Of a DNA stretch of 15,314 nucleotides, positions 1 to 7,541 are shown one piece after another. The notes under the pieces were generated by a model. That model worked only from the letters and a program-made list of their open reading frames with translations. It did not search any database and was not told the origin of the DNA. The stretch lies in assembly GCA_019313605.1 (NCBI GenBank), contig JAFDAW010000059.1:1-15314 (forward strand), read 5' to 3'. Every line of letters begins with the position of its first letter. The stretch's first letter is position 1. The translations under genes were made by a program, and so were the position numbers. The DNA comes from Deltaproteobacteria bacterium. GTDB lineage: Bacteria > Myxococcota_A > UBA9160 > SMWR01.

Positions 1-549
1 CCGGACTTCGTCGAAGCCGGCGCGGATCTCGTCGGCAATTTCCCGCGCTCGGGTTCCCGATTGTAGTTGCTCGGCGGGTTGAATGGGTCGGACGAGGGTG
101 CACCAACTCCGCTCGCCAGAGACCGCAATCGCAATCTCCGGAAGAATCAGGCGGCTGGCCGGAAAATCCTGCCAATGCGGTTCGCGAGGCGCCGTATTCG
201 CGAAACCGAATCCCCCGACGAGAAACGGTCCCGCTGTGGCGGGTGCATCCTGCCCGGCGACGTGCACGCGCGCAAAGAGGTGCTCGGCCCGCTCCGATGT
301 CTCCGAAAATCGCCCCTCTCCTTCGGCCTCAATCACCCCAGCGCGACCGAAAGCCGCGACCGAGCGCTCCTGGACGGGCCGCTCCCAGTAAAACCGGTCT
401 TGAGATTCCGAAGTCGCGAAGGCCGCGAGAACGTCGCAGGGGAAGATCTCTTCCCGCAGGGCAACCCACTGCAGTTCCCCGCTTCGGTCGGCAGCATCCA
501 GCGCGGCCTGCGCGGCGGCTTCTAGATCTGCACTGCGTTTCAGACTCAC
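1..549 (-). CDS. menF: Isochorismate synthase MenF, N-terminal part (cut by window edge)
   Basis: Chorismate to isochorismate, the first committed step of menaquinone synthesis, in the cytoplasm. I translated this frame by hand: 183 codons open to position 1. It begins with GTG at 549-547, preceded by GGAGGA at a good distance. The GTG overlaps the menG stop as GTGA, suggesting translational coupling. Family hallmarks of the N-terminal half are visible: FYWERP near residue 53, AFGRAG near 67, RF near 80, then GGFGFAN and W..FP..RLILPE around residues 118-144. The catalytic chorismate-binding C-terminal half lies outside the window, so activity cannot be judged. A salicylate synthase or another chorismate-utilising enzyme is possible, but menG next door favours MenF. 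Confidence 0.88.
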   Translation of the reverse strand, partial: MSLKRSADLEAAAQAALDAADRSGELQWVALREEIFPCDVLAAFATSESQDRFYWERPVQERSVAAFGRAGVIEAEGEGRFSETSERAEHLFARVHVAGQDAPATAGPFLVGGFGFANTAPREPHWQDFPASRLILPEIAIAVSGERSWCTLVRPIQPAEQLQSGTRAREIADEIRAGFDEVR

Positions 550-1250
550 GATTTCCTCCGGATCCCGGTCACGATCTGGGCAGCACCGAGCAACAAGGGA
601 CGGTGCTCGACTTGTTCGAAGCCCGCGTCTTCGAGCAGCGCGAGCAGCTCGGCCTTCGGGGGCAGGTAGACGGTCGACTTCGGGAGGTATGCGTACGCGC
701 TTCGATCCGAGAGCAGACCACCCACCAACGGTACGATGCGGTCGAAGTAGAGCGTATGTGCGGCCCGAATCAGGGCTGGGCGCGGCCGGTCCACCTCGAT
801 GAACGCCACGCGCCCGCCGGGCTCCAACACCCGCGCCAGTTCGCCAAAGATCGCGGGCAGACTGACGAAGTTGCGCAGCGCAAAGCCGCAGGTCGCGACG
901 GTCGCCCACTCGTCGGGTAGCGGCAGCGCTTCGGCGTCGGCCTGGAAGAGCGCAGCTCGAATTCCGCGGCGGCGCGCCGCGCCGAGCATCTCGAGCGCGA
1001 AGTCCACACCGACCACATGCGCACCGCGCTCCATCGAGAGTTCGGCCAAATCGCCCGTTCCGCAGGCGAGATCCACCACACGATCCCCCTGACCCACGCC
1101 AATCCGATCCAGCGCTTCGCGGCGCCAGCGCTGATCGAGGCCGGCGCTCAGCAATCGATTCAGCCGGTCGTAGCGCGGAGCGATCCGGTCGAACATCGCG
1201 CGCACGCGGGCGCCCTTCTCCTCGAGCGGCGGTAGGGGATCTAGCGCCAT
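546..1250 (-). CDS. menG: Demethylmenaquinone / ubiquinone methyltransferase
   Basis: SAM-dependent C-methylation of demethylmenaquinone, the last step of menaquinone synthesis (MenG/UbiE family). The 234-residue length is usual for the family. Visible motifs are MFDRIAPRYDRLNRLLS (residues 19-35), the SAM loop VDLACGTGD (about 59-67), the GVDFALEML acidic-loop strand, GFALRNF (about 122-128), and YAYLPKS near residue 185. It overlaps the MerR gene upstream by 10 bases and menF downstream by 4. With menF next door and no ubi genes in view, menaquinone is the likelier substrate, though UbiE homologues can serve both quinones. The Shine-Dalgarno is weak, consistent with coupled translation from the upstream regulator. 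Confidence 0.92.
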   Translation of the reverse strand: MALDPLPPLEEKGARVRAMFDRIAPRYDRLNRLLSAGLDQRWRREALDRIGVGQGDRVVDLACGTGDLAELSMERGAHVVGVDFALEMLGAARRRGIRAALFQADAEALPLPDEWATVATCGFALRNFVSLPAIFGELARVLEPGGRVAFIEVDRPRPALIRAAHTLYFDRIVPLVGGLLSDRSAYAYLPKSTVYLPPKAELLALLEDAGFEQVEHRPLLLGAAQIVTGIRRKS

Positions 1251-1993
1251 GTCACTTCGACATCGAGTTGAGCGGATTCGGTCGCCGCCAACGCTTCCGC
1301 CAGCGCGCCGTGTTCTTGTTTGTCGCGGAATCGATCGAGCGCGCGAGCGACGAGTGTACGCTGGAAGTGAAGCGCGACGAGGCGCGTGGCCTGGGGCAGC
1401 ATTTCCTTGAAGATGCGGGTCGTGCTTTCGTCATCCGCGTCGGCTCCGCGCTTGCGGATGCTGTCATCGAAGAGATCGATCGCCGCATCGCACGCAGCCT
1501 GTACGTTTTGCGCGTGACGAGAGGAGAGCTCCAACAACTCCTGAAGCGGAATGCCGGCCTCGAGCAGCATCAAGCCCGCTCGCGCCATCCCGAGATCCGC
1601 TTCGACGAAGTGCGGCTCACCGTCAACGACGACCGGCTCGAACAGTCCGGCGCGCTCGGCCGCGAGGATCATCACCTCCGGCATGCCCGACTCAGCGGAA
1701 AACGCTTCGCGGCTGAGCGTGCGCTCTCCGACCGTTTCTTCAATCAGTGCGGTGAGCAACGGCTCTTCGGATCCGTCGGCCGGCCGTTCGAGCACGCGTT
1801 GGATTTGAGAGAGTGAGAAGCCCTGCTGCTGGAGTGCGCGAATGCGTGTCAGGCGCTCGAGGTGCAGATCCGTGTAGACCGCAATGCGACCCTCGCGCCG
1901 GGGCGCCTGCAGCAGACCGCGCGCCTGGTAGAAGCGAAGCGTGTCCACCGGCAGCTGCGCGGCTGCGGCGAGTTGCTCGACTCGATAATCCAT
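1241..1993 (-). CDS. MerR-family transcriptional regulator
   Basis: 250 residues. The N-terminal 70 residues are a typical MerR winged helix-turn-helix: V..LA..A.LPVDTLRFYQARGLL, then R.Y...HLERL..I..LQQQGFSLSQIQRVLE. The rest (about residues 75-250) is mainly alpha-helical and has no Cys pair or recognisable metal or drug-binding motif, so the effector is unknown. The gene has no clear Shine-Dalgarno. A TAGAAT -10 box sits 6 bases before its ATG, so the message may be leaderless. Its 3' end overlaps menG by 10 bases, making it the first gene of a MerR-menG-menF unit. It probably controls its own promoter, and thereby quinone synthesis. Confidence 0.85.
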   Translation of the reverse strand: MDYRVEQLAAAAQLPVDTLRFYQARGLLQAPRREGRIAVYTDLHLERLTRIRALQQQGFSLSQIQRVLERPADGSEEPLLTALIEETVGERTLSREAFSAESGMPEVMILAAERAGLFEPVVVDGEPHFVEADLGMARAGLMLLEAGIPLQELLELSSRHAQNVQAACDAAIDLFDDSIRKRGADADDESTTRIFKEMLPQATRLVALHFQRTLVARALDRFRDKQEHGALAEALAATESAQLDVEVTWR

Positions 1994-1999
1994 GCGCTG

Positions 2000-2043
2000 A
2001 TTCTAGGAGTATTTACTCGCATAAACAACTCTTTATGTTTCAA
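2000..2043 (-). promoter_or_regulatory. Putative leaderless promoter and operator dyads of the MerR-men unit
   Basis: On the minus strand, TTGTTT (2028-2023), a 17-base spacer and TAGAAT (2005-2000) lie just before the ATG at 1993. The expected transcription start therefore falls on or next to the ATG. Two perfect inverted repeats are present: GAGTA-TT-TACTC (2007-2018), inside the -35/-10 spacer where MerR proteins normally bind, and CATAAA-CAACTC-TTTATG (2020-2037), over the -35 box. The stretch is strikingly AT-rich in a GC-rich genome. Boxes and repeats are read directly; regulator binding is inference. Confidence 0.5.
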
Positions 2044-2083
2044 TAGGTTACGGTCTTTTCTGCACATTGACAGTGCGGAAATC

Positions 2084-3379
2084 TCAGCCACCGCCAGCCG
2101 GGCCGACACTTCGAGCTGGAGCGCGCGCGTTCCTCGCGTCGCGGTCGACCCGGATCGCCAGAGGCAAGAACAGCAGCATCGAGACAAGCGTCGAGATTGC
2201 GATGAACAACATCAACCAGTCGCGGTCCATGTATTCGAGAATCCGACCCGCGAGCCCGGGCCCGACCGCGTAACCGAAATTGAATGCAGCCGCGGAAGCT
2301 ACGGCGGCGCGTCCCTTGCGATCGATTGCTGCGACGAGCCCGATCTGATACGGCGAGACAAAATAAAAACCGATGCCCCAGAGCAGCGATCCGAAAAGCA
2401 GCGTCAAGCCACTGCCAGAACTGATGTACAACCAACGGCCACTAACACTGAGGAGGCAACCTAAAACGATGGGGAAGACCCGCCCCAACCGCACACCAAG
2501 CAATGCCGCAATCGCTCCGCCCGCGAGACCCATGATGGTCGTGAAAGCGAGTATCTGCGCCGCTAGCGCCGGATCGACCCCGGCCTCGATCGGAATGTTG
2601 TAGGCGAAATTCCAGAGCGCCTGTTCGGCCGCGGAGTAGAGGAACATCCCAGCGAAAGTCATCCACACGAGCGGGCCGAATGCCCTTTTGAGATCGGGAT
2701 CCAAGCTCCCAGACACCTTGGCCGTCGAATCCACACCCTCGGTAGCCGATTGCGCAGGCTCCACCGGCTTGGGCGGGAGCCAGATGATGCACGGCAGGCC
2801 GATGAAGCAGAGCAGAACGAGAACGCCGAAACCGAGCGGATATTCCCCGCCCTCTACCACCCGGGGGAGATATATCGCGAGTGATGCGGTAATCGCGCCT
2901 CCCATCGTCCAGATGATCGCGAAGATGCGCTCGGCATCCTCCCGGGCGGCGATCGCCGCGTTGGCTCCGGAAATCGCGAGCCCCGATCCGAAACCGGTCA
3001 CGATGCGACCCACAATCATCGGTGTGTAGTCCACGCTGAATGCAGAGATTGCGAGCCCGAGTGCGGCCATCAACGTCCCGCCGATGGCCAACTTGCGATG
3101 CGAGACCATCGGCACATACGGAGAGAGCAGGACCGTAGCCAGCGCGAGGGCGAACAACTCGATCGCACCGAGATCGCCAGCCTGGTGGTGGTCGAGACCC
3201 GCGTCGATCAGCGCTTGGACGAGGACAGGAGCCGCGGCCGAGCCCAGATAGCCGATGCCCGAAGCCGCGAACGTCGCGAGGACGAAGCGGTACTCACGCC
3301 GCACACCGATGAGAAACGCATCTAGACCTACGCGAAATTTCGGCATTGTCTGCGCATTCCCATTCGCCAGCGTCGGCAC
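2084..3379 (-). CDS. Major facilitator superfamily transporter
   Basis: A 431-residue inner-membrane protein with about 12 hydrophobic segments, the usual MFS size. Small-residue-rich helices (residues 35-58, 72-90, 96-115, 118-140) resemble the first MFS bundle, and a hydrophilic central loop (about 205-230) separates the two halves. GRIVTGFGSG near residue 130 resembles a conserved MFS helix-4 segment. The substrate cannot be read from sequence. The start is uncertain: GTG at 3379 has no Shine-Dalgarno, and ATG at 3346 (beginning MPKFRVGL) is a fair alternative. It lies 90 bases upstream of the MerR gene on the same strand, but MerR seems to have its own promoter. Confidence 0.8.
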   Translation of the reverse strand: MPTLANGNAQTMPKFRVGLDAFLIGVRREYRFVLATFAASGIGYLGSAAAPVLVQALIDAGLDHHQAGDLGAIELFALALATVLLSPYVPMVSHRKLAIGGTLMAALGLAISAFSVDYTPMIVGRIVTGFGSGLAISGANAAIAAREDAERIFAIIWTMGGAITASLAIYLPRVVEGGEYPLGFGVLVLLCFIGLPCIIWLPPKPVEPAQSATEGVDSTAKVSGSLDPDLKRAFGPLVWMTFAGMFLYSAAEQALWNFAYNIPIEAGVDPALAAQILAFTTIMGLAGGAIAALLGVRLGRVFPIVLGCLLSVSGRWLYISSGSGLTLLFGSLLWGIGFYFVSPYQIGLVAAIDRKGRAAVASAAAFNFGYAVGPGLAGRILEYMDRDWLMLFIAISTLVSMLLFLPLAIRVDRDARNARAPARSVGPAGGG

Positions 3380-3405
3380 TCGTAGAGAGCGAACGCAAAC
3401 GCCGA

Positions 3406-3447
3406 TTTCAGTTTCGCTGGAGGACGGTTTCAGTCTCGACTGGAGGA
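3406..3447. repeat. Tandem imperfect direct repeat upstream of the MFS gene
   Basis: TTTCAGTTTCGCTGGAGGA (3406-3424) is followed by TTTCAGTCTCGACTGGAGGA (3428-3447), a 22-base period. The copies differ by one substitution and one inserted base. The second copy contains the dyad CAGTC-TC-GACTG. The pair sits 27-68 bases upstream of the MFS start, where an operator or promoter element would be expected. No convincing -35/-10 pair was found nearby. Confidence 0.45.
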
Positions 3448-3504
3448 GAAGCGACTATCCCCCGCGGAGGGGAGTTTGGCAAAACACCGAATCGCCCGCA
3501 TCCG

Positions 3505-4404
3505 TCAGAGATCACTCGGCCGCGCAGGCATGTCGTCTTCGGCAACCACGGCCGTGCGATCGTTCGGTACGAAGCGATCCTGGGTTTCGAGCACAGTGAC
3601 TTCGTCGCCGAGATTCAGGACACCCGGCCCGATCGGTCGGAAGTAGACGCCGAAGACGATGCCACCCTCGACGCCCCCGGGTTGCTTGCGGTATTTCGCG
3701 AGCGTGCGAATCGGCTCGATACCCCGCTCGGCAGTTTCCTGGTTCAACTGCGTGACGCCACAGCGCTCGCTGGACGCCACCTTTTCGAGTTCGAGATCTC
3801 CGATCCGCAAGCGCGCCCACCACTCCTCGTGAAATGGAGCACTCCCCTCGACGACGAGGTTCTGTCGAAAGCGATTCATCCGGATCGGCTTCTTGACCCG
3901 GCTGTTGAAGTCGGTCAACGAGGCTTCACTCGTCAGAAGGATGGGAGCCACCGCAGTGAAGCGGCTCTGCTCCACGGGAAAGATGTGGCGGTACTTTTCC
4001 GGAACCGGTCGTTTGTGGACCTCGGTGCTCGCCATCAGGCGACACGGTGTATCCAGGAATTCGCTGAACCAGCGCGCGGCTTCATCGCCCTGATCGATCG
4101 CCGGCGCCTCGTCCTCCCAGTGTTGCGTGTGCCGCGACTCTCCCTGGTCGACCACGACGAGTTCGAGTGAATCCGCGTCCGGTGCGGAGACCACGAGATC
4201 TGCACCGATGATGCTTGGCTTGATCAACGCCATTCGCGGTAGCTCGTCCTGCCCAAGGGCGTCGCCATTCTCGTCGATCAGAAAGAGCAAGCGATCGCCT
4301 CGCAACCCGCTCTCATCGATCTCGGCCCGCTCGAGCTCCATGCCCCCACACGACTTGATGGGGTATTGGGCCAGGCTGGAGATTCTCACACGGGTTTGCG
4401 CCAC
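3505..4404 (-). CDS. MOSC-domain protein (YcbX/mARC-like)
   Basis: An N-terminal MOSC beta-barrel (LAQYPIKSCGGMELERA, then GLRGDR) is followed by the MOSC domain proper: MNRFRQNLVVEG..PF.E..W..LRIGD, then SERCG.TQLN and a glycine-rich end with FG.Y and GD.V.V. The family binds molybdenum cofactor and in mARC/YcbX reduces N-hydroxylated compounds. I placed the start at GTG 4404 because GGAGG lies 9 bases upstream; an ATG at 4431 in frame has no Shine-Dalgarno. The usual C-x-R-C motif reads S-E-R-C, keeping only the second Cys (residue 215). It follows the methyltransferase by 42 bases and shares the strand with an AOR and a MoaD-like gene, so a pterin-metal role fits. Substrate unknown. Confidence 0.85.
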   Translation of the reverse strand: MAQTRVRISSLAQYPIKSCGGMELERAEIDESGLRGDRLLFLIDENGDALGQDELPRMALIKPSIIGADLVVSAPDADSLELVVVDQGESRHTQHWEDEAPAIDQGDEAARWFSEFLDTPCRLMASTEVHKRPVPEKYRHIFPVEQSRFTAVAPILLTSEASLTDFNSRVKKPIRMNRFRQNLVVEGSAPFHEEWWARLRIGDLELEKVASSERCGVTQLNQETAERGIEPIRTLAKYRKQPGGVEGGIVFGVYFRPIGPGVLNLGDEVTVLETQDRFVPNDRTAVVAEDDMPARPSDL

Positions 4405-4446
4405 GGCTGGATTCCTCCCTTGGACGGCCATTCTGACCGATTGCGG

Positions 4447-5103
4447 TCACTCGAACAACGGGGCTTTGCGCGCTTCGATTCGCACGGCCACGAAGGCCTT
4501 GGTGAAACCCAGGAAGCGCTCCCGGCGAATCTCACAGTCTGGAAAGAGCGATCGAAAGGTCGCGTAATCGAGCAATCGCAATCCTCCCAGCATGCGGTCC
4601 ACAGAAGCCTGCGAAGGGCGGGTGAGCCAACCCCAGAGCGAAAAATTCCGAACGAGACGCCGCTGCCAGGAGAGCGGAAGAAAGTGGATGAAAGGCGCGA
4701 GCAAGTGCGGCTCGAAGAAGAAATTTCGAGCCGGCGTCTGCACCCACACCTGCCGCCCTACCCGTCGCAACTCCTCCGCAAAAGCGCGTTGCACTTCTAG
4801 AGGTCCAACGTGTTCGATCACCGAATTCGAAAACGCGATGTCGAAGCTGCGGTCGGCGAAATCCAACTGTGTTCCGGAACCCTGAACCAGCGTGAAGTGG
4901 GCGCCGAGGCCGTCGGCTTCCAGGGGTACCGTATTGAGCAGCGTAATGGGGAACCTCGCGCCGATCTGCTCCCAGTTGTAGGACGTCCCGCCGACATCGA
5001 GCACCGTGGTTTCGGCGGTGGGTCGAAACACCTCGGCAAAACGATTCATACGCCGCCTGCGGAATCCTCGAATCAGGAGATCGTAGGCGCGTTGTATTTT
5101 CAC
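4447..5103 (-). CDS. Class I SAM-dependent methyltransferase, substrate unknown
   Basis: 218 residues from GTG at 5103, which overlaps the GreB-like stop codon as GTGA; a longer frame upstream would lie inside that gene and is not credible. Rossmann-fold features: TVLDVGGTSYNW (motif I, divergent with GG instead of GxGxG), an acidic loop near PLEAD, QLDFADRSFDIAFSNSVIEHV (motifs II/III, Methyltransf_11-like), and VWVQTPARNFFFEPH with an aromatic-rich C-terminal half. The latter pattern occurs in methyltransferases found near surface-polysaccharide genes, but no such genes are nearby. Coupled translation with the GreB-like factor is likely; functional linkage is not shown. Confidence 0.78.
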   Translation of the reverse strand: MKIQRAYDLLIRGFRRRRMNRFAEVFRPTAETTVLDVGGTSYNWEQIGARFPITLLNTVPLEADGLGAHFTLVQGSGTQLDFADRSFDIAFSNSVIEHVGPLEVQRAFAEELRRVGRQVWVQTPARNFFFEPHLLAPFIHFLPLSWQRRLVRNFSLWGWLTRPSQASVDRMLGGLRLLDYATFRSLFPDCEIRRERFLGFTKAFVAVRIEARKAPLFE

Positions 5104-5642
5104 AGATCGGAATCTTTCCCGGGCGACGGAGCGGCCTCGGGAGACACGTAGTCGATCGAGAGGATCTCCAGATCGACATTCCCATTCGGCCGACGCCAGG
5201 TCACGACATCGTCGACCCGGGCACCCAGCAGCGCCTTTGCGAGTGGGGAGACCCAGCTCACCTTGCCGACGGCGGCATCGGCTTCGTCTTCGCCGACAAT
5301 TGAGAAGACGCGCTCCTCGCCATCGGCGTCGCACACGCGCACGCTGGCGCCAAATGCCACCTCGTCGCGCGGCTGTACGTCGAGATCTACGAGGATGGCT
5401 CGATCGATGCGCACACTCAGGTAGCGAGCGTTGCGGTCGATTCGCTGCCGAGCTGCTCCGCTGCGCATTTCGTCCGCGTCGTCCGACAGTGCCGACCTTT
5501 CGGCCACGAGTGTCGCGAGGCGGCGCTCGAGCGCGGCGAGGCCCTGAGGGGTGACGTAGTTGGGGTGCTCGCTCTGCGGCCGCTCGGGCAGTTCGGCCTG
5601 CGCTTCGCTCTGAAGATCCTCATTGACGAACGCTCGACTCAC
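5100..5642 (-). CDS. GreA/GreB-family RNA polymerase factor with short finger
   Basis: 180 residues, GTG start with GGAG 8 bases upstream. The C-terminal half is clearly GreB-like: FGA.V.V.D.DGEER.F.IVGEDEADA, ISW-type KVSWVSPLAKALLG, then V.W.RP.G...LEILSIDY (residues 97-165). The N-terminal part starts with NYVTPQGL at 28-35. Compared from memory with E. coli GreB, the first coiled-coil helix is about 11 residues shorter and the second 3-4 shorter. The tip reads SDDADEM instead of GD-x-SEN; D54, D55, D57 and E58 are acidic. Such a finger may not reach the polymerase active centre, so an Rnk-like or inhibitory role is possible. Residues 1-27 form an acidic, probably disordered tail. Confidence 0.8.
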   Translation of the reverse strand: MSRAFVNEDLQSEAQAELPERPQSEHPNYVTPQGLAALERRLATLVAERSALSDDADEMRSGAARQRIDRNARYLSVRIDRAILVDLDVQPRDEVAFGASVRVCDADGEERVFSIVGEDEADAAVGKVSWVSPLAKALLGARVDDVVTWRRPNGNVDLEILSIDYVSPEAAPSPGKDSDL

Positions 5643-5719
5643 GATTGCGTCTCCACCCCGACGTGCAAAGGCGTTTCAGGCGTGCCCCGCGGATCCGAAG
5701 CTCTCCTTCACTCGCGAAA

Positions 5720-7453
5720 TCAACTTCTCAGTTCGAACAGCGCATCGTTATTTTCGAACCGCTCATAGGCGCTCGCGACGACGTCGTCCGGCACGTCCCA
5801 GACCCACTTGGCGGGCCCGATCGGATCCTGTTTCAGACAGTCCGGCATTACGTCGTCGCTCGCATCAAAGCCCGCGCGGCGATTGAACGCCCACTCATCC
5901 TGCAAGATCTGCCAGCCCATGTCGGCGATCCGCTCACGCGTCATCGCTTCACCGAAGTACTCGCCGTAGAAACCGCGAACCTCGTCGAGATTGATCATCA
6001 TGAAGGAACAGAACCCCGACGAGTCCACCACGGCGTTGACGATCTGAGCCTGCTGGGAGGCCTCCGCCATCTCCTCCTGCGGTTGCCCGGGCTCGACGAT
6101 GAGCCCCGCCGTGTGATCGGCGCCCATCGCGCTCGTGCAGTAGGTGATTCCCGAAGCCTTGAGGGGACGGGGATCCCACGCGGGCAGCGCTTGCCCCTTG
6201 ACGACCGGAACCCGGTGGTGCTTGCGCTTGCGGCCAATCGCCGCGGCGCCATTTCCGATCGAGCGACCGAGCTCGGTCCCCTCCGCGATTTCGCGCAGGA
6301 TCCGCTTGGCGCCGTCCGCATCGCCAAACTCCATCGCGCCGGAATCCATGTAGACCGCGATCGCAGCGCCGGTTTCGATCGTGTCGAGGCCGATTTCGTC
6401 ACAGAGGCGATCGAGATCGGCAACATCCTCCCAACTCGCGATCCCACAAGTGGAACCGAGCAAGGTGAGCGTCTCGAATTCGAGCGCGGAGGTCTTGTAG
6501 TTGCCATCCTTGTCGTGGACGATGTTGCTGCATTTGACGATGCAACCCGTCATGCAATTGTGCATGCCGCCGCCGCGCTCATCGAAACTCTCCACGATCC
6601 TCATTCCGTCGAGTGTGTGGACATCGGGAGAGCGCCCTTCGACCCGGTTCTTGTACGGAAACGTGTAGAGCGCGTCCGCTTCGACACATCCCACGCTCGT
6701 GCCCCACTTCGGAAACGGTTCTTTCGCGGGACCATCGAGATAATATTTCGTGTACTTCTTACACAGCGCCCCGAATTCCTTCTTGTTCGCGGGCTTTCGG
6801 GCGGGCCGCTTGCCGGCGTCGACCGAGACGTACTTGAGCCCCTTGCTCCCCATCACGGCCCCGAGGCCGCCGCGCCCCGCGTGCCGGGCGGGATTGCGCT
6901 CCTTCTCCTGATCGGTACAGGCGACCGACGCACCTGCGAGTCGCATCTCGCCCGCGGGCCCGATCGAAATAAACGAAGCCGTCTCGGAGTAGCTCTTGGC
7001 GAGGTCTTCGATCAGCCCGTAGTTCCACTTCCCCTTGTGTTCGTCCGCGGGAACGACCGTCGCGCTGTCGGCGTCAATATCAAGCGCATAGCGCCGGTCG
7101 GGATCCGCGGGCTGTCCGGTCACGACGACCACTCGATAACCGAGCCGCATCAGATCCTGGCCCGGGTTGCCTCCGGCGTTGGCTTCTTTGATACCGCCGG
7201 TGAGCGGACTCTTACCGCCGATCGAGATCCGCCCCGAAGTCGGTGCAGAAGTTCCGGAAAGAACGCCGGGTGCCATCACGAGCAGGTTGTCGGGGCCGAG
7301 CGGATCACAGGCCGCGTCGCACTCGTCGAGCAGGATCCGCGCCGAGAGGCCGCGCCCGCCGAGGAACTTCCACTCCTCGGGAAATGGCTCGATGGTCGCA
7401 GTTTGCTGCGTCATATCGACGCGAATCATTCGATCTCCGGTCGGGTCGCTCAT
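5720..7453 (-). CDS. Aldehyde ferredoxin oxidoreductase family (tungstopterin) enzyme
   Basis: 577 residues, close to the family norm. AOR enzymes oxidise aldehydes (or run the reverse) using a tungsten bis-pterin and a 4Fe-4S cluster, in the cytoplasm. Visible: the N-terminal AOR domain (FLGGRGLSARIL, then PGVLSGTSAPTSGR, AN.GG), RGGLGAVMGSKGLK near residue 195, cluster cysteines C300, C304 and C308 in HNCMTGCIVKCSN with a late Cys at 482 (SGFCSF), ALEFETLTLLGSTCGI, and DHTAGL. The spacing C-x3-C-x3-C differs from the C-x2-C-x3-C of the archaeal AOR. The start is supported by GAGGAG 7-9 bases upstream. A MoaD-like gene lies directly upstream, as in several AOR loci. Physiological substrate and electron partner are not evident. 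Confidence 0.92.
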   Translation of the reverse strand: MSDPTGDRMIRVDMTQQTATIEPFPEEWKFLGGRGLSARILLDECDAACDPLGPDNLLVMAPGVLSGTSAPTSGRISIGGKSPLTGGIKEANAGGNPGQDLMRLGYRVVVVTGQPADPDRRYALDIDADSATVVPADEHKGKWNYGLIEDLAKSYSETASFISIGPAGEMRLAGASVACTDQEKERNPARHAGRGGLGAVMGSKGLKYVSVDAGKRPARKPANKKEFGALCKKYTKYYLDGPAKEPFPKWGTSVGCVEADALYTFPYKNRVEGRSPDVHTLDGMRIVESFDERGGGMHNCMTGCIVKCSNIVHDKDGNYKTSALEFETLTLLGSTCGIASWEDVADLDRLCDEIGLDTIETGAAIAVYMDSGAMEFGDADGAKRILREIAEGTELGRSIGNGAAAIGRKRKHHRVPVVKGQALPAWDPRPLKASGITYCTSAMGADHTAGLIVEPGQPQEEMAEASQQAQIVNAVVDSSGFCSFMMINLDEVRGFYGEYFGEAMTRERIADMGWQILQDEWAFNRRAGFDASDDVMPDCLKQDPIGPAKWVWDVPDDVVASAYERFENNDALFELRS

Positions 7454-7516
7454 ATCATGTCTCCTCTAATCTCGTTGAATGCAGCAATCCCGCTCGAACT
7501 CCTGGATGAGAGGCGC

Positions 7517-7541
7517 GGCGCCCCGTCGGGGGGTCGGCGCC
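7517..7541. other. GC-rich hairpin between moaD-like gene and AOR gene
   Basis: GGCGCC (7517-7522) pairs with GGCGCC (7536-7541), with a competing inner stem CCCCG-T-CGGGG (7521-7531). It abuts the moaD-like stop codon and lies in the 87-base gap before the AOR gene. There is no U-tract, so it looks more like an mRNA-stability or attenuation element than a terminator. Confidence 0.35.

Noticed and set aside
67..920. Plus-strand frames of 152 and 225 codons at the left edge
   Set aside because: Antisense to menF and menG, both of which show clear family motifs; the plus products are Arg/Pro-rich.
3458..3473. TCCCC...GGGGA hairpin after the MOSC gene as a terminator
   Set aside because: Stem of only 5 bp and no T-tract on the minus strand; likely chance in GC-rich DNA.
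5104..5334. A longer start for the methyltransferase, adding about 77 residues
   Set aside because: The added part is Arg-rich, lies wholly inside the GreB-like gene in another frame, and is unlike any methyltransferase N-terminus. The GTGA overlap gives a natural start at 5103.
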